DNA of 64,000 bases from Paenibacillus sp. VTT E-133291 (GTDB taxonomy: Bacteria > Bacillota > Bacilli > Paenibacillales > Paenibacillaceae): NCBI RefSeq assembly GCF_002264395.1, contig NZ_NFVA01000004.1, positions 62,001 through 126,000 of the forward strand, read 5' to 3'. Each line of letters opens with the position of its first letter. Within the stretch, counting starts at the first letter, position 1. Below are positions 51,604 to 59,975 of this stretch, one piece after another. Position numbers and translations under genes: made by a program. The notes below the pieces were generated by a model that saw only the letters and a list, made by a program, of their open reading frames with translations, was not told the DNA's origin and ran no database searches.

Positions 51604-53019
51604 ATGGGCATCCAGTTAACAGCGCTCCATTATGTATATCTGGCATTCATCGTGTTCATTATGGCACTTCTGATTAAGCGGCGGGATACAACGATGATCT
51701 GTATTGCAGGCATCTTTGTACTAGGCTGGCTCGCGACAGAAACGATTAGTGGTTCGGTCACAGGCGTATTTAACTCTTTTGTATATGCAACTAAGGAGCT
51801 AATGGGTACGATTATGATTATTTCGATCATTGTAGCCATGAGCAGAGTATTAACACGTACCGGAATAAACGAGACGATGGTTGCTCCGCTTACCCGTTTT
51901 TTACGTACGCCGTTTATGGCATTTTGGGGCATTGGCTTCATTATGATGGTAACATCATGGTTCTTCTGGCCTTCGCCAGCCGTTGCCTTGATAGGGGTTG
52001 TGCTACTGCCCGTTGCTATTCGTGTGGGATTGCCTGCACTTGGAGCAGCAATTGCGATGAATCTATTCGGTCATGGGATTGCGTTGTCGAGTGATTATAT
52101 TATTCAAGGGGCACCTAAATTGACGGCAGATGCGGCAGGGCTGCCGGTAAGCAGTGTCATGGAAGCGAGTATTCCACTTGTGATCGTGATGGGTGTAGTC
52201 ACTACGGTAACAGCTTATTGGATGATGCGGCGGGATCAGAAGAATGGTACTTGGCGGGATGGACTTATCTCGGGGAAAAATGCCGGGAATGCGCTAGCTG
52301 CAGAGAGTGATGCGGTAGAAGATCTAGCCGTCATTCCGCCCACACTGAAGAAATGGTTGGCTATCTTGATCCCACTCTTGTTTCTAGCTGATGTAGCGGG
52401 CATGTTTCTGCTGGATTTACAGGGGGGAGACGCAACTGCTTTAGTTGGCGGGACTGCTGTATTTATCTTGGTCGTAGTAACATTGCTCGCACATCGTAAT
52501 AAAGGATTGGAGCAAGTTACCTCCTATCTAATCGATGGACTTACATTTGGTTTTAAAGTGTTCGGTCCAGTGATTCCGATTGCTGCATTCTTCTATTTGG
52601 GTGATTCGGCCTTTGCTGAATTGTTTGGAAAAGTTTTACCTGCTGCATCTCAGGGGATTGTTAATGATCTTGGGGTTGCACTAGCGCATAATGTGCCACT
52701 GAATGGTGCTGTAGGTGCTGTGACCGCCACCATCACAGGCGCCATTACGGGTCTTGACGGTTCAGGGTTTTCCGGAATCTCACTTGCGGGGTCCATCGGA
52801 AAATTGTTCGCGGTCGCCACTCATTCTGACGCAGCTACTTTAACTGCACTTGGTCAAGTATCTGCCATTTGGGTGGGTGGGGGTACGTTAATCCCATGGG
52901 CATTGATCCCAGCCGCTGCGATCTGCGGTGTAAGCCCGTTTGAGCTCGCTAGACGCAATGTTAAACCGGTACTAATTGGACTGATAGTTACTACAATTGT
53001 TGCTATGTTTCTGGTGTAG
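51604..53019 (+). CDS. Putative ion/organic-acid permease (GntP/IT-superfamily-like)
   Basis: The 471-residue protein has about twelve membrane helices. It is organised in two similar halves with re-entrant-looking segments (SWFFWPSPAVALIGVVLLPVAIRVGLPALGAAIAMNLFGHG and GAVTATITGAITGLDGSGFSGISLAGSI), the style of ion-transporter-superfamily carboxylate carriers. I do not recognise a specific family, and the substrate is unknown. It starts with ATG after GAGAAGGG and is monocistronic, with a terminator at its end. Confidence 0.7.
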   Translation: MGIQLTALHYVYLAFIVFIMALLIKRRDTTMICIAGIFVLGWLATETISGSVTGVFNSFVYATKELMGTIMIISIIVAMSRVLTRTGINETMVAPLTRFLRTPFMAFWGIGFIMMVTSWFFWPSPAVALIGVVLLPVAIRVGLPALGAAIAMNLFGHGIALSSDYIIQGAPKLTADAAGLPVSSVMEASIPLVIVMGVVTTVTAYWMMRRDQKNGTWRDGLISGKNAGNALAAESDAVEDLAVIPPTLKKWLAILIPLLFLADVAGMFLLDLQGGDATALVGGTAVFILVVVTLLAHRNKGLEQVTSYLIDGLTFGFKVFGPVIPIAAFFYLGDSAFAELFGKVLPAASQGIVNDLGVALAHNVPLNGAVGAVTATITGAITGLDGSGFSGISLAGSIGKLFAVATHSDAATLTALGQVSAIWVGGGTLIPWALIPAAAICGVSPFELARRNVKPVLIGLIVTTIVAMFLV

Positions 53020-53045
53020 ACCCAGCTTAAAACATGATGGAATTC

Positions 53046-53082
53046 AAAAAAAAGCTGCCGAGAATATTCCCGGCAGCCTTAT
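53046..53082. terminator. Bidirectional rho-independent terminator
   Basis: AAGCTGCCG-x-GAATATTC-x-CGGCAGC, with a long A-run on the left (T-run for the minus-strand transporter gene). Confidence 0.88.
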
Positions 53083-53086
53083 ATGT

Positions 53087-54577
53087 TTATCGTATACCCT
53101 TCATGAAATTCTGAATCTTCGAAGAGAACAGGAAGAGAATTAACGCGAGCACAATGGCGACTCCGCCGATGACTCCGAAGTACAGCATTTCAGTATCCGG
53201 GGTATAGAACTTCACAATCTGAGCATTGATAGCTTGCGCAGCAGCATTGGACAAGAACCACATGCTCATCATCTGAGCTGTAAAAGCAGCGGGTGCCAGT
53301 TTGGTTGTTGCCGAGAGGCCAACAGGTGACAAGCATAGTTCCCCAATGACGACGATAAAGTAGCTGAGAACCAGCCATAATGGATTCACCAATGAATGGG
53401 CTCCACCGAAGTAAGCCGGTACCAGAATCACTAGGAAGGACAGACCGGCAAACAATAAACCAAGCGAGAACTTTTGGGGAATCGTTGGTTGGCGGTTACC
53501 GAGCTTTAACCAAATCCAGGCAAATGCAGGTGCAAGGGCGATAATAAACAGTGGGTTAAGCGACTGGAACCAAGCAGGAGAAATGTGTATGCCTGCAAAA
53601 TCCAACTGGGTGCGCTTATCAGCAAAGCTTGCTAGAACCGTTGAAGTCTGTTCCTGAATCGCCCAGAACATAATCGAAGCCATAAATAAAGGGATGTATG
53701 CGAGAATCCGTGATCGCTCTACAGCAGTTGTCTTGGGACTGCGGTACATCACAATAAAGTACATGGTAGGAATAAGCAGTCCTAAGACCCCTACAATTTT
53801 AATGAATGTCTCAAAAGTAAGTGCTCCAGTAAGAATGCCTATCGTAGCTAATACAGCAAGCACAACTAATCCAATCCCAATCCAAGTAAACAATTTTTTC
53901 TTTTGTTCGGCTGGAATCGGGTTGTGTACAATCGTTCCCGCCAGACCTAGATTTTTGGTGCGAGTCATTACGTAAACAACTAGTCCGATAAACATTCCGA
54001 TTGCGGCAATCGAGAATCCTAGATGGAAATTATTCATACCTACCGCGCCTACAATTAGTGGAGAGATAAATCCGCCGAGGTTAATACCCATATAAAAAAT
54101 GCTGAAAGCAGCGTCGCGGCGGTTATCTTGTTCGCTGTAGATTTCGCCTACAATACTTGATACATTGGGCTTAAGAAGTCCGGTTCCGAGCACGATCATA
54201 ATCATCGAAGCAAAGAATAGGGTGGCATTTCCCGGTATCGCCAGTAAAATATGCCCGAACATAATTAGAACGCCGCCGTAAAAGACAGCCTTGGAAGTCC
54301 CGAAAATTCGATCCGCAAGCCATCCACCTATAATTCCAGACATATATACAAGTGATCCGTAGATAGACATAATCGAAAGGGCCATATCCTCTGGAAATCC
54401 GAGTCCACCTTTGCTTACCTCATAATACATGTAGTAAACAAGGATCGCTCTCATGCCATAATAGGAAAAACGTTCCCAAAATTCTGTAAAGAAGAGTGTG
54501 AATAGTCCCTTAGGATGTCCAAAAAATCCGGTTTGCGGGACACTATCTACAATTTTTTGCCTGTCTGTTGCTGACAT
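53087..54577 (-). CDS. dtpT: POT-family di-/tripeptide:proton symporter
   Basis: The 496-residue protein has fourteen hydrophobic segments. POT/PTR signatures are FTEFWERFSYYGMRAILVYYMYY (the E-x-x-E-R-F-x-Y-Y-G motif in helix 1), GGWLADRIFG, and FSIFYMGINLGGFISPLIVGAVG. The C-terminal LWLVLSYFIVVIGELCLSPVGLS keeps the conserved Glu. It imports short peptides with protons. The 314-bp region upstream contains AT-rich promoter DNA and, near the next gene, a TetR operator. Confidence 0.93.
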   Translation of the reverse strand: MSATDRQKIVDSVPQTGFFGHPKGLFTLFFTEFWERFSYYGMRAILVYYMYYEVSKGGLGFPEDMALSIMSIYGSLVYMSGIIGGWLADRIFGTSKAVFYGGVLIMFGHILLAIPGNATLFFASMIMIVLGTGLLKPNVSSIVGEIYSEQDNRRDAAFSIFYMGINLGGFISPLIVGAVGMNNFHLGFSIAAIGMFIGLVVYVMTRTKNLGLAGTIVHNPIPAEQKKKLFTWIGIGLVVLAVLATIGILTGALTFETFIKIVGVLGLLIPTMYFIVMYRSPKTTAVERSRILAYIPLFMASIMFWAIQEQTSTVLASFADKRTQLDFAGIHISPAWFQSLNPLFIIALAPAFAWIWLKLGNRQPTIPQKFSLGLLFAGLSFLVILVPAYFGGAHSLVNPLWLVLSYFIVVIGELCLSPVGLSATTKLAPAAFTAQMMSMWFLSNAAAQAINAQIVKFYTPDTEMLYFGVIGGVAIVLALILFLFSSKIQNFMKGIR

Positions 54578-54842
54578 GAATCAAATCCTCCTAGATGCTA
54601 ATTGCTCTTTTCATGAAGTTAACACAACTCTACACTACCTTAATATTTATAATACCCTCATGAGGAAAATCACAACCCTTTGGTAAGAAGGTTCTGAATA
54701 ATGTCATATTTTTTAGTAATATTTCCAGCGTAGATTATGAATTAACTTTTATTGTGAATGTCATCCAAAACAATTGAGTTTTGAAAATTATATTGTTTGG
54801 AGTTGCATTATTTCGGAGATGAGCATATACTCTGAACAAGAA

Positions 54843-54859
54843 AGTGATTGATCAATAAC
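54843..54859 (+). promoter_or_regulatory. TetR operator copy 1 (AGTGATTGATCAATAAC)
   Basis: The 17 bp contain the palindrome ATTGATCAAT and recur exactly at 55509-55525. It lies 33 bp upstream of the TetR gene start at 54892, fitting autoregulation. Confidence 0.7.
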
Positions 54860-54891
54860 CTAATGAGATTAGGTTACGTAAGGAGATTATC

Positions 54892-55443
54892 ATGACAACA
54901 GAATCTAGTTCCGGTCGCAAGAAATCGGATGAATCGGTCACTGTAAACCGCCGGGAACAAATCTTGGAGGCAGCGGTTATTGTGTTCGCCGAGAATGGAT
55001 ACTACCGAGCTACAACAGCACAGGTTGCGGAAAAGGTAGGTATTTCTCAGCCCTATGTATTCAAGGTGTTCAAGAACAAAGAAGAATTGTTTGTCGCTTC
55101 CTTAGAACGGGCTTTTGAGCGGATTATTCATTCATTTAAAGGAGTAGAAGCCCCAGCAGATCAAGTGTTGAAGGAAAGTATTAAGGTATATGAGTTGTTG
55201 ATGGAGACGCATCCGAATGAGATTATTTTGCAAATTCAGGGGTTAGGGATTCGCGATGAAGTCATTCGTGAAACCATGCAAAAGGGAATGCTGGAAATTA
55301 TCAACCTTGTGCACGAGAAGTTTGTCGCCGCCGGGATCGAGCAGCCTGAAGTAGAGGTAAGCACCTTTATGGCCAATGGTATGCTGTGCAATATTTCTAT
55401 GGCCCTTGGAATGCCTGAGCTGAAGCCGAAACATCGGAAATAG
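54892..55443 (+). CDS. TetR/AcrR-family transcriptional regulator
   Basis: The 183-residue protein has a hydrophilic N-terminal arm and a TetR HTH (RREQILEAAVIVFAENGYYRATTAQVAEKVGISQPYVFKVFKNKEELF, about 21-68). A short helical C-terminal domain follows. AAGGAG precedes the ATG. A 17-bp sequence upstream of it is repeated before the next gene, so it probably represses both itself and the epimerase-like gene. Confidence 0.92.
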   Translation: MTTESSSGRKKSDESVTVNRREQILEAAVIVFAENGYYRATTAQVAEKVGISQPYVFKVFKNKEELFVASLERAFERIIHSFKGVEAPADQVLKESIKVYELLMETHPNEIILQIQGLGIRDEVIRETMQKGMLEIINLVHEKFVAAGIEQPEVEVSTFMANGMLCNISMALGMPELKPKHRK

Positions 55444-55508
55444 GTGTAGAGAAGAAGATTCGTTGTAACATCTAAGAGCTTAGGCTCCTAGATGTATGAT
55501 TATAAGGT

Positions 55509-55525
55509 AGTGATTGATCAATAAC
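55509..55525 (+). promoter_or_regulatory. TetR operator copy 2 (AGTGATTGATCAATAAC)
   Basis: An exact repeat of 54843-54859, located 20 bp upstream of the epimerase-like gene. Confidence 0.7.
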
Positions 55526-55545
55526 AATAATAGGAGGAATGATTT

Positions 55546-56520
55546 ATGTTAACAAAAGCGCTCGTGCTTGGTGCAACCGGGGGAACAGGGACTGTTATTA
55601 TCGCTGAATTGTTAAAGAGAGGGATAGAAACGGTGGCCTTTGGACGATCGATTCCAAAGCTGGAGAAGCTTGCAACAAAGCTGGGTAATCCCGCCGCGCT
55701 TAAGCTAATGGCAGGAGACGTATTTAATGTGCAGGATATATTAGCAGCTGCACAGGATGTGGATGTTATTTTTCATAGTGCATCTGTTCCATATAATGAG
55801 ATGAGCACGCGACTGTTACCCATGGGAGAGGCGGTCATGGAGGCGGCTAATACGCTGGGAATAAAGGTTGTCGCAGTGGATGGCATTTATCCTTATGGGA
55901 GAAGACAGAATGACAAGCCGATCAACGAGGAATATCCGAAGAATCCGCATACAAAAAAAGGAAAAGTGAAACTTGAGTTTGAACGAATGTTTTTTAGCCG
56001 GCGTTGGAGTAATACACAGGGACTCATTGTCCGATTACCGGATTATTATGGACCTACTGCCAATGAGGCTTCTTATTTAGGATCGACCCTAGAGTCCATC
56101 GCTGCGGGTAAACCTGCAATGTTCATTGGCAATATGAACGTTCCCCGTGAGTATGTATATTTGCCGGATGCGGCTGTCATGATTGTTGAGCTCGCTTGCA
56201 GAGAAGAGGCTTATGGTCAGAATTGGAATATTCCGGGGACAGGCACAATTTCAGGTCGAGATATCGTTAAAATAGCGCAAGTAGCACAAGGTTCCAAGAA
56301 GCCCGTTATCTCTGTAGGAAGGATTGGATTATCGCTGCTCGGCACATTCGTTCCAGTCATAAAAGAGATCGTGGAGATGCTGTATTTAACCCAGGAACCA
56401 GTGATCCTAAGCGGTGGTAAATATGAGCGTAATGTGGGTCCAATTCCCACTACTCCTTTTGAGCAAGGGATAACTGAGACGGTGCTTGCTCTGATGAGTC
56501 GTCAGGTCAGGGGAGAATAA
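55546..56520 (+). CDS. NAD(P)-dependent epimerase/dehydratase-like (extended SDR)
   Basis: The 324-residue protein has the Rossmann motif LGATGGTGTVI (about 8-18, atypical G-x-T-G-G-T-G form) and a strand-2 segment ending VAFGRS. The extended SDR Tyr-x3-Lys appears shifted (PYGRRQNDK), so catalytic identity is uncertain. It may be a reductase acting on a small hydrophobic compound or an NmrA-like sensor. AATAGGAGGAATG precedes the ATG. Control by the upstream TetR is supported by the duplicated operator. Confidence 0.85.
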   Translation: MLTKALVLGATGGTGTVIIAELLKRGIETVAFGRSIPKLEKLATKLGNPAALKLMAGDVFNVQDILAAAQDVDVIFHSASVPYNEMSTRLLPMGEAVMEAANTLGIKVVAVDGIYPYGRRQNDKPINEEYPKNPHTKKGKVKLEFERMFFSRRWSNTQGLIVRLPDYYGPTANEASYLGSTLESIAAGKPAMFIGNMNVPREYVYLPDAAVMIVELACREEAYGQNWNIPGTGTISGRDIVKIAQVAQGSKKPVISVGRIGLSLLGTFVPVIKEIVEMLYLTQEPVILSGGKYERNVGPIPTTPFEQGITETVLALMSRQVRGE

Positions 56521-56605
56521 AGAACAACGGTCATTGTGAAAGATAGAATAAAAGGCAAACTTATGATACTATTTACTCCTATATAGAAAGAGGACGTGAG
56601 CTAAA

Positions 56606-56962
56606 ATGATCAACATAACTATGCCCAATGTGGATGTTCGAATTACTAAACAAATCAACCCGCAGCTAAGCAATATTTACGGATTCACTGATTTCCATCT
56701 GATTCCAAGAGATTACGGCGGCATCTTCATGTTCTACAATGACCAAGATGAGTTGTTGTTTGTAGGTAAAGCGAGAAAGCTAAGACCCAGAATCAAAAAA
56801 CATTTTGAAGATACCGTATCTGATATCAAGCTGCATCGGGACGAGGTCACCAGAATTGATGTATGTTTAATCGAAAGTCCAGTTCATAGAGAGATATACG
56901 AAACCTATATCATTAATGAGCTGAAATCTAAATACAATGTAGACAAAGTAATGTTCAGATAA
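56606..56962 (+). CDS. GIY-YIG nuclease family protein
   Basis: The 118-residue protein has a GIY-YIG domain: GGIFMFYNDQDELLFVGKARKLRPRIKKHFED. G-I-F and F-V-G take the place of GIY and YIG, with the Arg of helix 1 (RPRIKKHF) and Glu in REIYETYIINELKSKYN. It matches small stand-alone members common in Bacilli. Nuclease activity is plausible but not shown. AAAGAGGACG precedes the ATG. Confidence 0.85.
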   Translation: MINITMPNVDVRITKQINPQLSNIYGFTDFHLIPRDYGGIFMFYNDQDELLFVGKARKLRPRIKKHFEDTVSDIKLHRDEVTRIDVCLIESPVHREIYETYIINELKSKYNVDKVMFR

Positions 56963-56975
56963 ATATAAAGAAGAG

Positions 56976-57003
56976 GCGCCGTCTAATGACGGTGCTTTTT
57001 TTA
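56976..57003 (+). terminator. Rho-independent terminator
   Basis: GCGCCGTC-TAAT-GACGGTGC plus T-run directly after the GIY-YIG gene. Confidence 0.88.
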
Positions 57004-57088
57004 TGCTTGAAGAAAGCTAGGAATGAAATAAGAGCATCGGAACACACTATAAAAGATAGTTAATATCCTTAAAGGGAGATCGGTCATA

Positions 57089-57751
57089 TTGAAGACTAAG
57101 TTTTTGATATTGAAGCTAACCTTACTGTGTATGTTTCTTGTGGTTAGTGTAATGCCAGTAACTGCCGATGCTGCAGCTAAAGAGAAAAAGAGCTCACACA
57201 AGCTATGCTTTACGCCCTCTGTAATAGAGCTTAAGGATAATCTCAGGAAACTATGGAGCGATCATGTGATATGGACAAAAAACTACATAGTTAGCGCTTT
57301 TGCGAATTCCGAGGATAAAGAGAAGGTACTGGCAAGGTTGCTACAGAATCAGCAGGAGATAGGGGATGTTTATAAGCCGTATTACGGTAAGGCAGTAGGG
57401 GATAAGCTAGCTCAATTATTGCGGGAGCATATCCTGATTGCCGGAAAGGTAGTTGCTGCTGCACTAGCAGGTAATCAGTCAGACTTGGAGAAATACAATA
57501 AAGAGTGGTACGACAACGCTGACGACATTGCAAAGTTCCTTAGCGCACAGAATCCCAAATATTCGTATGAACAATTGAAAGAGATGCTTCATGAACATTT
57601 GGAGCTAATAACGGATGATGTGACAGCTAGAGTTAAAAAGGATTGGGATGCCGAAGTCGTCGCCTTCGATAAAGGGCTTGAGCATATAAATATGTTTGGA
57701 GATCTACTAACCGTGGGTATTGTTAAACAATTCCCTGATAAATTCAATTAG
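57089..57751 (+). CDS. Secreted helical protein of unknown function
   Basis: The 220-residue protein has a signal peptide (KLTLLCMFLVVSVMPVTADA, cleavage about 28-30). A mature all-helical domain follows with two similar halves: LRKLWSDHVIWTKNYIVSAFA ... LLQNQQEIGDVYKPYYG ... LLREHILIAGKVVAAA and WYDNADDIAKFLSAQNP ... LKEMLHEHLELITDDVTARVKKDWDAEVVAFDKGLEHINMFGDLLTVGI. Conserved His, Trp and Gln suggest possible metal or ligand binding. I recall related secreted proteins in Bacilli under uninformative names, but no function. TTG start with AAGGGAG upstream. Confidence 0.7.
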   Translation: MKTKFLILKLTLLCMFLVVSVMPVTADAAAKEKKSSHKLCFTPSVIELKDNLRKLWSDHVIWTKNYIVSAFANSEDKEKVLARLLQNQQEIGDVYKPYYGKAVGDKLAQLLREHILIAGKVVAAALAGNQSDLEKYNKEWYDNADDIAKFLSAQNPKYSYEQLKEMLHEHLELITDDVTARVKKDWDAEVVAFDKGLEHINMFGDLLTVGIVKQFPDKFN

Positions 57752-57757
57752 AACCAG

Positions 57758-57781
57758 AGCACCCGCAAGGGTGCTTTTTTC
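57758..57781 (+). terminator. Rho-independent terminator
   Basis: AGCACCC-GCAA-GGGTGCT followed by T-run. Confidence 0.9.
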
Positions 57782-57928
57782 TTGTTATAGGCAACCATTT
57801 AGGTCTTTTGATCCAATTCAAAAAGTTAGATATAAAGGCTCACTTACAGACAAGGCAAGTAAACTATAATAGACTCGTGGGCACTCGACATTTTTTGACA
57901 TTTTTTTATAATTGAGGTGATAAGATCA

Positions 57929-58651
57929 ATGATTTCTCCCTTTTTTAAAAAGAAAGATTCCGTGGATAAGCAGTCCAAACCGGGTATGGTTCAAAAGGTG
58001 CAATTATCAGAAGAGCAGGGCGAGGAAGTAGAGGAACAGATCGCTGGCGAGACTTTAGCAGGAGTGGTAACTACGGGAAAAGCTCCGCTTGATAAAAAAT
58101 CACTCGATCTAATCTTCTCCGTGGAGCAGATTATTCAGGCCAGACAGCATGCCGAGACAAATATTAATGAACTTCAGGATCGGTTGACGCATTCCAGCAG
58201 CCATGTTGAACGTTTGAACCGGGACATGAAGAATCTCAATAAAGTGATTGAGGAAAGAGAGAAGAACGTTCGAGAGCTTGAGCATAAATTGATTGAGAAG
58301 AATCTAAAGGTCGATCAAGTGCTGGAAGATTATCGGGAGCTTCAGACCACCCTCACCGCAGAGATTGAAGAATTAAAAAGTACGATCGATCTGGAGCATC
58401 AAAAGTATGTAAATCTGATCCAAAAGCATAACGAAGCTCATGCAGAGAAGCTTAAAAAGATGAATGATCTGGAAGAGAAGCTCGGACGGATTGAAACTGA
58501 GAATGCGCATTTAAGACAGAAATACGATACGATCCGCCAAGAAAAAGCCTACCTCTCCGGTATGATCAGCGATTTTACCAATCGTATGACCGTCCCTTTT
58601 GGGAATGGAAGCACGCTGGCGGGAAGAAATGAAGACAACGGAGATACATAA
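57929..58651 (+). CDS. Coiled-coil protein of unknown function
   Basis: The 240-residue protein has a short N-terminal region (ISPFFKKKDSVDK) and a long coiled coil from about 70 to 215 with heptad repeats. Its C-terminal tail (SGMISDFTNRMTVPFGNG) could be a short binding motif. No signal or membrane helix is present. ATG 57929 follows GAGGTG. Its gene ends 5 bp before the polysaccharide deacetylase gene, so the two are cotranscribed. A scaffold or regulatory partner of that enzyme is possible (inference). Confidence 0.75.
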   Translation: MISPFFKKKDSVDKQSKPGMVQKVQLSEEQGEEVEEQIAGETLAGVVTTGKAPLDKKSLDLIFSVEQIIQARQHAETNINELQDRLTHSSSHVERLNRDMKNLNKVIEEREKNVRELEHKLIEKNLKVDQVLEDYRELQTTLTAEIEELKSTIDLEHQKYVNLIQKHNEAHAEKLKKMNDLEEKLGRIETENAHLRQKYDTIRQEKAYLSGMISDFTNRMTVPFGNGSTLAGRNEDNGDT

Positions 58652-58656
58652 GATTC

Positions 58657-59952
58657 ATGGCAATGAATGAACCGAGCGCTGTTCTAATGATTGAGTTGCT
58701 GTCGCTTGAGCATGAACAGGCTGGTTATCAGATTGAGATAGGTTTAACCCGTGATATCGGGTATGCCAGACGCATGCTAACCATAGATGAATTTACATAT
58801 GAACAACTAAACGCGTTGGCTCCCTATTTTGGGGAAAGAATGAGATTGTCATTGTATCCGAAGTGGGATCCTTTTCGTAATAGTTACTACAGCACACTGG
58901 TCATTATGAACCAGACCTTCAGCGAAACCCTGTATTTTGCTTGCTCTGAATATTATGTATCGCAGCTTCTTCAGTTAAAGGAATTAGACGATCCCCATGT
59001 ACATGAAGAGATTGCTGTTGAAACGACATCACCCTCTATACCTCCAGCACGTAGGCTAAGAAAGAAAAACAAAAAACGGTTTGGAAGACTTGGACTGCAG
59101 AGTATTGTGCTCGCTTCTTGTTTAGTAGTTGTATTGTCTCTTCGAATGGGTGGTCAAGTTATGGATCGTGCAGAAGGGTTGAAAGGTCCCTCACTAGGCA
59201 CCAGCGCTGAGGGGATCGAGAAAATGGTCTCTCTACCGTTCATTCCCCCTATTGGTAAGATAGAAACGACCCCTAGTCAGCAAGAGGAACCTGCGCCTAC
59301 GCCAGAAACTTCTAAGCCTTCACCAGAACCTTCAGAGCCTCCTCAAGAGCAGATGAAGCGGTATGAGGAGATTAAATTAACCGGGGATAAATACACCTAT
59401 AGCCTGCCGAAGGGTTACGTAGCCTTGTCATTTGATGATGGCCCGTCGAAATATACGAAAGAAATCGTAGATATTCTAGTAGAGCATGAGGTGGCAGCCA
59501 CCTTTTTATTTGTAGGGAATAAGGTCTCTCGTAATGTGGAAGCGGTTAAGTATGCGAGCGAGCATCAGATGTCGATTGGAAGTCATTCGTGGGATCATAG
59601 CAAGATGACCGACAATGGGGTTAAGGAGAATCAGAATAATTTGGCGAAGGCTAATCAGGCATTGGAGCAAATCACTCAATCGCCGATTACTGTTTTTCGG
59701 CCGCCATACGGCGCGATTAATGATAAGTTAGCAGCCAATGTGACAGAACAGCAGATGAAGGTATTGTTATGGAATCGTGATTCTGAGGATTGGAAACGAA
59801 AGACCCCAGAAGACGTCATTCAATTTGTTCATCATACTGATCCGTCCGGTGCAGTCTATCTCTTTCACGAAAAGAAGATTACCGTGGAGGCATTGCCTGC
59901 TATCATTCAGTATCTAAAAGGGAAAAACATGAAATTCGCCATTTTTAAATAA
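58657..59952 (+). CDS. Membrane-anchored polysaccharide deacetylase (NodB domain)
   Basis: The 431-residue protein has an unrecognised N-terminal domain (about 1-115), a basic stretch RRLRKKNKKRFGR, and a single membrane helix (about 148-166). A Pro/Glu/Ser-rich stalk (about 208-235) leads to a NodB domain at about 250-431. The catalytic motifs are FDDGPS (about 259), the SHSWDH His-x3-His site, RPPYG and LFHE. Deacetylase action on peptidoglycan or a related glycan outside the cell is expected. The N-terminal domain should be cytoplasmic, an unusual arrangement. It is cotranscribed with the coiled-coil gene. Confidence 0.9.
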   Translation: MAMNEPSAVLMIELLSLEHEQAGYQIEIGLTRDIGYARRMLTIDEFTYEQLNALAPYFGERMRLSLYPKWDPFRNSYYSTLVIMNQTFSETLYFACSEYYVSQLLQLKELDDPHVHEEIAVETTSPSIPPARRLRKKNKKRFGRLGLQSIVLASCLVVVLSLRMGGQVMDRAEGLKGPSLGTSAEGIEKMVSLPFIPPIGKIETTPSQQEEPAPTPETSKPSPEPSEPPQEQMKRYEEIKLTGDKYTYSLPKGYVALSFDDGPSKYTKEIVDILVEHEVAATFLFVGNKVSRNVEAVKYASEHQMSIGSHSWDHSKMTDNGVKENQNNLAKANQALEQITQSPITVFRPPYGAINDKLAANVTEQQMKVLLWNRDSEDWKRKTPEDVIQFVHHTDPSGAVYLFHEKKITVEALPAIIQYLKGKNMKFAIFK

Positions 59953-59975
59953 CATCAATGATCCATGATTGGGAC

